This document shows positions 55,802 through 62,507 of a stretch of DNA of 64,000 nt, in pieces. Within the stretch, counting starts at the first letter, position 1; every line of letters starts with the position of its first letter. Source of the DNA: CAVSUZ01 sp963791885 (lineage in GTDB: Bacteria; Pseudomonadota; Alphaproteobacteria; Acetobacterales; Acetobacteraceae); NCBI GenBank assembly GCA_963791885.1, contig CAWBUL010000006.1, positions 1,426,001-1,490,000 on the forward strand, given 5' to 3'. The notes beneath the pieces are model-generated. The model did no database searches, had not been told where the DNA came from, and saw nothing but the letters and a program-made list of their open reading frames with translations. Position numbers and translations under genes: made by a program.

Positions 55802-57282
55802 GACGCACCTCCTTGCAGCAGCGGGCTGCTGCCGAGGGCGTACGCGATCCCGGCGAAGTAATTCCAAATAACGTCGGGCCACCACAGCCCGAATGCCAGC
55901 AGCGGCAGCAGCGCGAGCCACATCGGCACCGCACACCACGTGCTGACGCGAACAGAGATCATGCAGCCATTCTCTGGCGGCTCGAAATACATGATTCGAT
56001 AGTGATTGAGGAAACCAATGAAGATGACGATCAGCAGCGCGGCCATGACGAATGATGCCCACGCCATGCCAGATTGCAGTCCGGCCCGCAGGATAGTCAG
56101 CTCACTGGCGAACAACCCAAAAGGTGGCGCGCCGGTGATCGACACCGCGCCTGCCAGCCACAATGCGCCCACGACAGGGAAATGCCGGCTCACCAGCTGG
56201 ATTGCCGCGATGTCCTTGGTCCCGTAGCTTCGCATCATGCTACCGGCGCCGAAGAACATCAGCGACTTGTTCAGTGAGTGGTTGATCATGTGATACAGCG
56301 CCCCGGCAATGCCCAGCACACCGCCGAAGCCGATACCCAGCGCAATGACCCCCATGTGCTCCACACTGGAATAGGCCATCAGTCGTTTGATCCCCTGCTG
56401 TCGCACGATAAACAGCGAGGCGACCAGGAGCGAAAATACGCCGAGCGCGAGCAATGCCAGCCGCGGTAGATCGCCGATGTGAGCGTCATTCGCGACCGCG
56501 AGGTAACGGATGATGCCGATCATCGCGGTGTTCAGCAGCGCGCCGGACAGCATTGCAGACACAGGCGTCGGGCCTTCGCTATGTGCGTCCGGCAACCAGG
56601 TGTGCATCGGTGCCAAACCGACTTTCGTACCGTAACCGATCAGCACAAGCAGGAACGCCAGGATGACAAGGGAACGGTTCATATGCGGCGCCGCGGCGCG
56701 CAGCGCGCTCCAGGTCATGTCGTATGTCGGTCCCAATACGAAGCTGCCCGCCCAGTAGAACAGCACGGTCCCAAGCAATGCCAGGCTGATTCCGGCCGAC
56801 ACCACGATGATGTATTTCCACGCCGCTTCGATGCTCTCCGCCTCATGCTCGAAGGCGACCAGGAAAGTGCTGACGAGCGTCGTCAGCTCGATCGCGATCC
56901 AGTAGAGTCCCGCATTGTTCATCATCGGCCCGATCAGGACCGTCAGCGCAAAGCCAGCAAACAGCGCATAGAAGGTGTGAAGCCGTTCTGCTGTGTGGTC
57001 CAGCAGGCGCATGTAGCCAATGGCATAAATCGACGCGAGCAGATAGACGATTGCTGCGCACAGCACGACCCAGGCCCCCAGCGCATCGATGCCGACATAC
57101 ATCGCAACGTAGGTGTATGATTTGCTCCCGACGACCACAGGCAGGATCAGCGCTGCGCCGAACGACACGATGCTCGCCATCAGGTTGAACGATTCTGCCA
57201 GACGGGACGACTGCGCCACCATGATCGCAACGATCGCCACGACCGGTGCCAGCGCGATAATTAAGAGCAAAGCTCCGACCAT
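55798..57282 (-). CDS. hyfF: Hydrogenase-4 HyfF-like antiporter subunit
   Basis: A 494-residue polytopic membrane protein (about 14 helices) of the NuoL/M/N-HyfF group. It has the family signature LAPMHTWLPDAHSEGPTPVSAMLSGALLNTA around residue 220 and VEHMGVIALGIGFGG after it. ATG 57282 overlaps the HyfE stop (TGATG); a TTG one codon upstream is possible. It is the second antiporter-like subunit of the complex, so ion translocation coupled to electron transfer is expected. Confidence 0.9.
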   Translation of the reverse strand: MVGALLLIIALAPVVAIVAIMVAQSSRLAESFNLMASIVSFGAALILPVVVGSKSYTYVAMYVGIDALGAWVVLCAAIVYLLASIYAIGYMRLLDHTAERLHTFYALFAGFALTVLIGPMMNNAGLYWIAIELTTLVSTFLVAFEHEAESIEAAWKYIIVVSAGISLALLGTVLFYWAGSFVLGPTYDMTWSALRAAAPHMNRSLVILAFLLVLIGYGTKVGLAPMHTWLPDAHSEGPTPVSAMLSGALLNTAMIGIIRYLAVANDAHIGDLPRLALLALGVFSLLVASLFIVRQQGIKRLMAYSSVEHMGVIALGIGFGGVLGIAGALYHMINHSLNKSLMFFGAGSMMRSYGTKDIAAIQLVSRHFPVVGALWLAGAVSITGAPPFGLFASELTILRAGLQSGMAWASFVMAALLIVIFIGFLNHYRIMYFEPPENGCMISVRVSTWCAVPMWLALLPLLAFGLWWPDVIWNYFAGIAYALGSSPLLQGGAS

Positions 57283-57962
57283 CAACCGACCAGTCGACGG
57301 AGGTGGAGGCTGCTCGTCGTGCCGACATGGCTCATGAGATACTGCACCAGAAGCCCGAAGCAGGCGACGACGATCAACAGATCGAACAGGATGACAATCT
57401 CGAACAGCAGCGGCATTCCAGGCACGAGTATCTGGGCCCCCAGGAAGATGCCGTTTTCCAGCAGCAGCAGTCCCAGGATCTGGCTCAGCGCCTCATGCCG
57501 GACTGTGAGCATGAGAAAGCCGATCAGTTTCATCGACAGCATCACGGTCAGTGCCAGCACTGCCACGGTGCCAGCCAACCCAAGCTGTACGCCGATATGC
57601 CACGACACACCGAGCGCGAAGATCACCGCGAGCGAGCCGACCACCATCGTGGTGCTCGCTTGCAAAATGACGTGCACCTCGCGCGGGACGTTCATCCGCC
57701 GGATGATGCGCAGGATCAGATAGGGCAGGAGGCAGCCGCGAAACAAACAGGTGAGTATGGCGACCAGGTACAGTTCGGGGTAGTTTCCATACATGCCCAC
57801 CAACGCCGACAGGATGCCGATCAGCCACGATTCAGCGGCGAACGCGTATAGATAGTGGCGCAACCATCGAGAACCGAGCATCACGAATGCCAGCAGCAGA
57901 CTGGCAATGGCGATCAGGCTAAAGACGGAGGACGCGAGCGGATCGAGATGTGCTGCGAGCAT
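57282..57962 (-). CDS. hyfE: Hydrogenase-4 HyfE-like membrane subunit
   Basis: A 226-residue protein with about six to seven transmembrane helices. Its C-terminal half resembles NuoK (LLLLENGIFLGAQILVPGMPLLFEIVILFDLL, with the conserved membrane Glu residues). The start is ATG 57962, two bases after the upstream stop; a longer frame to 58229 lies inside the HyfC-like gene. In Hyf and Ehr complexes this subunit sits between the antiporter-like and HyfC-like subunits. Confidence 0.88.
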   Translation of the reverse strand: MLAAHLDPLASSVFSLIAIASLLLAFVMLGSRWLRHYLYAFAAESWLIGILSALVGMYGNYPELYLVAILTCLFRGCLLPYLILRIIRRMNVPREVHVILQASTTMVVGSLAVIFALGVSWHIGVQLGLAGTVAVLALTVMLSMKLIGFLMLTVRHEALSQILGLLLLENGIFLGAQILVPGMPLLFEIVILFDLLIVVACFGLLVQYLMSHVGTTSSLHLRRLVG

Positions 57963-57964
57963 GG

Positions 57965-58906
57965 CTATGTTAGCTGCGTGCTGATGATGGCAAGCACCGC
58001 CAGCAGGAACGAGGCTGCTAGCGGTTCCTGATAACGGTAAAAGCGGAGGCGGGATTGTGTGGTGTCGACGAAGACGACGGCGCAGGCCACGAGCAGAAAC
58101 TTCAGTGCGAGAGCGAGCATGCTCCCGAGGATGCCCAGCGCCTTGCCCTGATAGGACAGGCCCCAGGGCAGCAGCAGCACATTGCAGAAGATCGTATACA
58201 GGATGAACTGCTTCATGCCCGATGCCCATCGCAGTAGCGCGAGCAACGGCCCGGAATACTCAAGGATCCTGCCCTCTTCGATCATGTAAATTTCGATGTG
58301 CGTCGGGGAATGGATTGGCAGCCGGTCTGTCTCCACCAGCAGTAGCACGAAGAACGCCGCTACCAAGAATAGGTGGGTGGGGCTCCAGTACACCGCCGGA
58401 TTGGCCACCAGAAGATGATTGACCACGAAGGGCAGCATAGCCTTCGCCATTAGCGTAATGCCGACGAAAACGAGGATCAGCGTCGGCTCCGCCAAGATTG
58501 TCACCATTACCGCCCTGCTAGAGCCGATGCCGCCATAAGCACTGCCGCTGTCCAACCCGGCCAGCGTAATCATGAACGATCCAAGGGTCAGGATAAGGCC
58601 GCCACCCAGAATGTCCCCCATATCGGATAGCGGCAGCGGATAATTCGTCAGCACTGGAATCAGGATCGGCACAGTCAGCATGCAGGTGAACGCAACGATC
58701 GGTGCGACCCAGTAGAGCCACGACGCGGTTTCTGGCACAACCAGTTGCTTGTGGAACAGTTTCCACAAGTCGCGATACGGCTGAAAAATTCCGGGCCCCT
58801 GGGAGCGCTGAACCCGCTCCTCGAATTGCAGCACGACACCTTGCAGCAGTGGCGCCAGCAGCAGCGTGACCAGCACCTGGCAGATCTGAAGCACGATGTC
58901 GCGCAT
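57965..58906 (-). CDS. hyfC: Hydrogenase-4 HyfC-like (NuoH-like) membrane subunit
   Basis: A 313-residue NuoH/HycD-type membrane anchor with SQGPGIFQPYRDLWKLFHKQ near residue 35, LAGLDSGSAYGGIGSSRAVMV, and LLVETDRLPIHSPTHIEIYMIEEG, the cytoplasmic loop that binds the hydrophilic arm. I favour ATG 58906 (MRDIVLQICQ) by alignment with HyfC; an in-frame GTG at 58996 would add 30 residues. It is the first gene of the leftward operon, right after a fluoride riboswitch. An out-of-frame 26-codon reading frame ends two bases before its ATG. Confidence 0.88.
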   Translation of the reverse strand: MRDIVLQICQVLVTLLLAPLLQGVVLQFEERVQRSQGPGIFQPYRDLWKLFHKQLVVPETASWLYWVAPIVAFTCMLTVPILIPVLTNYPLPLSDMGDILGGGLILTLGSFMITLAGLDSGSAYGGIGSSRAVMVTILAEPTLILVFVGITLMAKAMLPFVVNHLLVANPAVYWSPTHLFLVAAFFVLLLVETDRLPIHSPTHIEIYMIEEGRILEYSGPLLALLRWASGMKQFILYTIFCNVLLLPWGLSYQGKALGILGSMLALALKFLLVACAVVFVDTTQSRLRFYRYQEPLAASFLLAVLAIISTQLT

Positions 58907-58908
58907 GA

Positions 58909-58989
58909 TCACCGGCCAGTGCCCCGGCCCATATGCGTCTGGAAACGCCCAGTCAGCACGGCTCTCGACCAGGCGATGATGAAGCGCAT
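58909..58989 (-). CDS. Possible 26-residue leader peptide in the riboswitch 5' region
   Basis: The reading frame ATG 58989 to TGA 58911-58909 encodes MRFIIAWSRAVLTGRF and ten more residues. CAGGAG lies six bases before this ATG, the best ribosome site on the transcript, and it is the sequence the riboswitch can sequester. The stop is followed after TC by the HyfC ATG, so translation of this peptide could be coupled to hyfC. Alternatively the GTG at 58996, overlapping the same site, starts a longer HyfC. No homologue is recognised. Confidence 0.4.
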   Translation of the reverse strand: MRFIIAWSRAVLTGRFQTHMGRGTGR

Positions 58990-59014
58990 AGCCCACTCCT
59001 GCAAACCATCAGGT

Positions 59015-59068
59015 TCAACAGGAGTCATCAGCCTCAACGGCGGTTAAGGGCGGACTCCATCGCCATAG
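59015..59068 (-). promoter_or_regulatory. Fluoride (crcB-motif) riboswitch upstream of the Hyf-like/CrcB operon
   Basis: Read on the minus strand, the RNA starts GGCGAUGGAGUCCGCC and ends GGCUGAUGACUCCUG, the conserved crcB-motif boundaries. Stem P1 pairs GGAGUC (59058-59053) with GACUCC (59026-59021). GGCG pairs with CGCC, and GCC-GUUGA-GGC forms the inner hairpin. The 3' strand ACUCCUG (59025-59019) is perfectly complementary to CAGGAGU (59001-58995), which contains the Shine-Dalgarno. A simple model follows: without fluoride the SD is masked; with fluoride P1 forms and translation proceeds. crcB lies at the end of the same operon. Confidence 0.92.
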
Positions 59069-59076
59069 CCTGATCG

Positions 59077-59105
59077 TCTCTACGGAGCGAATTTTTCGAT
59101 GTCAA
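59077..59105 (-). promoter_or_regulatory. Sigma-70-type promoter for the leftward fluoride operon
   Basis: On the minus strand TTGACA (59105-59100) and TAGAGA (59082-59077) are separated by exactly 17 bp. The predicted start near 59070 would begin the transcript a few bases before the riboswitch aptamer, which supports both calls. The -35 matches consensus fully and the -10 moderately. Confidence 0.65.
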
Positions 59106-59179
59106 GCCATGTTAGGGGCGGAGGGGTTGTCCCGGATAACACGGATTCCGATCTCCGAAACGAGCCGGCGTTCTCGGCA

Positions 59180-59208
59180 TTGACGCTCCTCAGACCCGAC
59201 CCCACATG
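59180..59208 (+). promoter_or_regulatory. Possible promoter for the rightward fluoride arm
   Basis: TTGACG (59180-59185) is followed after 17 bp by CACATG (59203-59208), a weak -10. The predicted start near 59215 lies just before the second aptamer. This position is the main support, as the -10 match is poor. The roughly 70 bases between the two promoter regions show no other feature that I recognise. Confidence 0.4.
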
Positions 59209-59215
59209 AACGAAT

Positions 59216-59262
59216 CAGGGATGGAGTCCCCTTAGACGCCCTGTAAGCTGATGACTCCTGCC
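59216..59262 (+). promoter_or_regulatory. Fluoride (crcB-motif) riboswitch upstream of the MutS-like genes
   Basis: The plus strand reads AGGGAUGGAGUCCCC, then an ACGCC...AGCUGAUGACUCCUGCC region, the same conserved frame as the leftward aptamer. P1 pairs GGAGUC (59223-59228) with GACUCC (59253-59258); GGG/CCC forms the outer pairing. The inner hairpin is weaker than in the other copy. UCCUGCC (59256-59262) is complementary over 7 nt to GGCAGGA (59294-59300), which covers the ribosome site and the A of the first ATG. A CGCCG-GCUU-CGGCG hairpin lies between (59275-59288). Fluoride would therefore activate translation. Confidence 0.88.
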
Positions 59263-59299
59263 GTCCAACACGTTCGCCGGCTTCGGCGGCAGAGGCAGG

Positions 59300-60814
59300 A
59301 TGATGCTGAAGGTCGATCTTTCGCCAAACGATCTATTGAGTATTGGCGGGCGCACGCGGCACCTCGCCGATCCGGCGGCCACGGTGCGACCCGGCCCGGA
59401 ACTCCAGATGCCAGCCGACGACAAGGGGGCCACCTCCTTCAGCTTCACCAGCATTCTCTTTCCCCCTGGGATCGAGCATCCCCCTCCAGCGGCCACCGAA
59501 CCGCCGGCCTGCTTTATCGATCTAAATCTCGATCAGGTCGTCTCGGCGATGGTCGATAAGCGCGACGAGGACGTGCTGCGGCCGATATTCTACTCGAGCT
59601 ACAGAGACGTTGACATCGTCCGTTATCGGCAAGCCGTCTTTACCGACCTCGATCGCTCCGACGTATTCCAGGCGTTTCCCACCTTCTGCGATGCCATGCA
59701 AACAGTCCGGGCGAATCTGAACTACGCGGGCAAGATTTCGTATAAATGCCATAGGCACATGGTGATTCTACGCGCCATCGGCCTCTACTGCGACGCGGTC
59801 ACATCGCTGGCTTCGAATCTCGCGTCTTTCGCTCTTAAGTCAACCGGCCTGCGAAGCCTGCAAGCCTATCTCCAAAGCTATATCAATTCGTTGTCCTACA
59901 GTCGGCTCGCAACAGAAACCCGCGAACTGCAATATATTATTTCGAAACTTAGCTACGGCATGCTGTTTCGCGGTGATAAGGTCACAGTGCGGAAATACGC
60001 TGACGAACCGGACTATACGGCCACGATCCTTGAGAGATTCGAGCGGTTCAGGGAAACTCATGTCGAGCCCCCCGTTCCACCGCGGCCAAAGGACGATTTC
60101 TCGCTCAATCACATCGAAGAAGGCATTCTCGAATTTGTCGGGCGGTTGTTCGCGAGGGAATTCCGCACTCTGGCAGAGTATGTCGCTCGGCACACGGAGT
60201 TCATGGATGGAGCAATTGCCCGGTTCGACCGCGAAATCGGCTTCTTCATCGCCTATCGCACCTTCATCGATCCGCTGAAGGAGCTCGGCCTCCCATTCTG
60301 TTATCCGGACGTATCAGCGACGAGCAAGGAAACAGATGTCACCGGAAGTTTCGACCTGGCTTTGGCGGCGAAGCTGCTTCGGGAAAACCGCGCCGTCATC
60401 TGCAACGACTTCTTCCTGCATGATCCCGAGCGCCTGCTCGTCGTATCAGGACCAAATCAAGGCGGAAAAACGACGTTCGCGCGCATGTTCGGTCAGCTAC
60501 ACTTTCTCGCCGGCCTCGGATGTCCAGTACCCGGACAGCAGGCTCGCCTGTTTCTCCCAGATCGGATTTTCACTCACTTCGAACGCGAGGAGGACATCAC
60601 CAATCTGCGCGGCAAGCTTGAAGAGGAGCTGGTCCGCCTGCACGGAACCTGCCAGTCCATGACGTCCAACAGCATTATCGTCCTCAATGAGATCTTCAAC
60701 TCCACCAGCCTGGACGACCAGATCCTACTGAGCACAAAGATACTGGAGAGCATCCAGGCGACCGATGCCATCGGATTGTGCGTGACCTTCGTCGAACTCA
60801 TTGTCGAGGCTTAG
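59300..60814 (+). CDS. MutS-like ATPase, first of a tandem pair, with apparent frameshift near its end
   Basis: A 504-codon frame from ATG 59300 (an ATG at 59303 is equivalent). A helical MutS-like lever region precedes the ATPase. Walker A GPNQGGKTT spans residues 384-392, followed by FEREEDITNLRGKLEEEL and Walker B SIIVLNEIFNST. The frame ends in VTFVELIVEA-stop. In the +1 frame from 60801 the expected C-terminus continues LSRLSEKTASMVSTVAPEDP and PADGLAYALSLAEKRG to 60974, so one extra base near 60800 probably cut it. No N-terminal mismatch-binding domain is seen, so this is not canonical MutS. It is controlled by a fluoride riboswitch. Confidence 0.8.
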   Translation: MMLKVDLSPNDLLSIGGRTRHLADPAATVRPGPELQMPADDKGATSFSFTSILFPPGIEHPPPAATEPPACFIDLNLDQVVSAMVDKRDEDVLRPIFYSSYRDVDIVRYRQAVFTDLDRSDVFQAFPTFCDAMQTVRANLNYAGKISYKCHRHMVILRAIGLYCDAVTSLASNLASFALKSTGLRSLQAYLQSYINSLSYSRLATETRELQYIISKLSYGMLFRGDKVTVRKYADEPDYTATILERFERFRETHVEPPVPPRPKDDFSLNHIEEGILEFVGRLFAREFRTLAEYVARHTEFMDGAIARFDREIGFFIAYRTFIDPLKELGLPFCYPDVSATSKETDVTGSFDLALAAKLLRENRAVICNDFFLHDPERLLVVSGPNQGGKTTFARMFGQLHFLAGLGCPVPGQQARLFLPDRIFTHFEREEDITNLRGKLEEELVRLHGTCQSMTSNSIIVLNEIFNSTSLDDQILLSTKILESIQATDAIGLCVTFVELIVEA

Positions 60815-60974
60815 CGAAAAGACCGCGAGCATGGTGAGCACCGTCGCGCCAGAGGATCCGGCGCAGCGGACCTTCCTGATTATCCGCAAACCGGCTGATG
60901 GTCTGGCCTATGCCCTGTCGCTGGCTGAGAAGCGGGGGGTCACGTACCGAGCAGCTGCGCACGAGAGTGCGGTC

Positions 60975-62489
60975 ATGAAGACGTTCTTGATGTATCCCGA
61001 GCGGGATTTTGATCCGACCCCACCCTCAAAAAGCGGCCGGGCTATGCAGTTTACCCAGGACATCGAGTTGGATGTCCTGCTCAAGGCCGCCGCCGCCGAT
61101 GATCGCTACATCTATGATGTCATGGCGGCCGCGTGTGCGGGTGCATGGGAGAATGACATCGCGACCATCCGCTATAGACAGGCAATTTTGCAAGATTGCC
61201 TGTCCTATCCGGAGATTGTCCGCCAGTTCTATGCCATTGCCATCGAACCATTCGGTCGGGAGCGGAGCTGGGATTTCAGCTTGTTTGGGCGAGAGCCCGG
61301 GGCCATGGTTGCCAGCGGTGTTCGTACACTGCAAAGCAGCCTCGGCGTTCTCCGCCGCTTGCGTGATACGTGTCTCGCGAACTCTGACAGCTTCATGTCG
61401 GACGGTTTTCGGCAATTCTTTGATACGCTCCGTCGTGACCTGGACGATACCTACCTGGAAGCAGCCGCGACTGATTTGAATAATCTGACCTTCCGCAAGG
61501 GAGTCCTATTGAGTGCCCAGGTCGCGGATGGCGGCGAGGGCGTCGGCACCATGCTCCGCAAACCCCAGCCGAGGGATCTAAGCTGGTCGCAGGCAGCTCT
61601 AACTCCGGGGCTCTCAAGTTATACGTTGCAACTGCACCCGCGCGACGACGCCGGAGCGCACGCGTTCGCCGAATTGCAGAACAGGGGTCTCAGCCTGATC
61701 TCTGGTGCGATGCACCAGTCGGCGGAGCATGTGCTGAGTTTCCTGAAGGCGCTTCGTGCGGAGCTTGCGTTCTACCTCGGTTGCCTCAATCTCCGGGATC
61801 GTCTTGCCTGGATCGGCGAGTCGATTGCGTTCCCCGAACCAGCCGAGGCGCCACGGCGCTTCCGCTGCCGGAACTTGCGTGATGTTTGCCTTGCCCTGAC
61901 GATGGAACGTCCGGTCGTGGGCAATGATGTTGATGCAGACGGCAAACCGCTGGTGATCATCACCGGCGCCAATAGCGGCGGGAAATCCACGTTCCTGCGC
62001 AGCGTCGGTCTCGCGCAGCTGATGCTGCAATGCGGCATGTTCGCGACAGCGGACGCTTTCACATCATCCATCCACACGGGCCTGTTCACGCATTACAAGC
62101 GGGAAGAAGATCGCAGCATGCGCAGCGGGAAGTTCGATGAGGAGCTAGTGCGGATGAGTGGGATCGCGGACAAGATCCACCGCCGGGGGCTTGTGCTGTT
62201 CAATGAATCGTTTGCGGCGACACACGAGCGAGAAGGATCGGAGATCGCGCGGCAAATCGTGTCAGCGTTGCTCGACAACGACGTGACGGTATTCTTCGTC
62301 TCGCATATGTATGAATTTGCCCGTTCATTCCTGGAAAGCGATCGCGTGCTGTTCCTGCGGGCAGATCGCGCGGACGATGGCACACGCAGCTTCCGCTTGT
62401 GCCAGGCGAAGCCGCTGCCGAAGAGCTTCGGGGTTGATCTCTACCAGCGGATCTTTGCCCCACCTCGACAGGCCAGCACTGTCTCCTAA
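60975..62489 (+). CDS. MutS-like ATPase, second of a tandem pair
   Basis: From ATG 60975 (MKTFLMYPERDFDPTPPSKS) this gives 504 residues. The MutS-like helical domain includes TQDIELDVLLKAAAADDRYIYDVM. Walker A TGANSGGKSTFLRSVG starts near residue 330, followed by KREEDRSMRSGKFDEEL and Walker B GLVLFNESFAATHEREG. The open frame extends back to 60801, but residues before 60975 belong to the first gene's C-terminus, which shares this frame. The two ATPases probably form a heterodimer, as the two halves of MutS-type ABC ATPases pair at their nucleotide sites. Confidence 0.82.
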   Translation: MKTFLMYPERDFDPTPPSKSGRAMQFTQDIELDVLLKAAAADDRYIYDVMAAACAGAWENDIATIRYRQAILQDCLSYPEIVRQFYAIAIEPFGRERSWDFSLFGREPGAMVASGVRTLQSSLGVLRRLRDTCLANSDSFMSDGFRQFFDTLRRDLDDTYLEAAATDLNNLTFRKGVLLSAQVADGGEGVGTMLRKPQPRDLSWSQAALTPGLSSYTLQLHPRDDAGAHAFAELQNRGLSLISGAMHQSAEHVLSFLKALRAELAFYLGCLNLRDRLAWIGESIAFPEPAEAPRRFRCRNLRDVCLALTMERPVVGNDVDADGKPLVIITGANSGGKSTFLRSVGLAQLMLQCGMFATADAFTSSIHTGLFTHYKREEDRSMRSGKFDEELVRMSGIADKIHRRGLVLFNESFAATHEREGSEIARQIVSALLDNDVTVFFVSHMYEFARSFLESDRVLFLRADRADDGTRSFRLCQAKPLPKSFGVDLYQRIFAPPRQASTVS

Positions 62490-62507
62490 GCCCGCACCGC
62501 CCCTTCA

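Noticed and set aside
54320..56062. Longer start for the large-subunit gene
   Set aside because: The extra 87 codons lie inside the HyfF-like gene and resemble no HyfG N-terminus; the ATG at 55801 gives the usual ATGA coupling.
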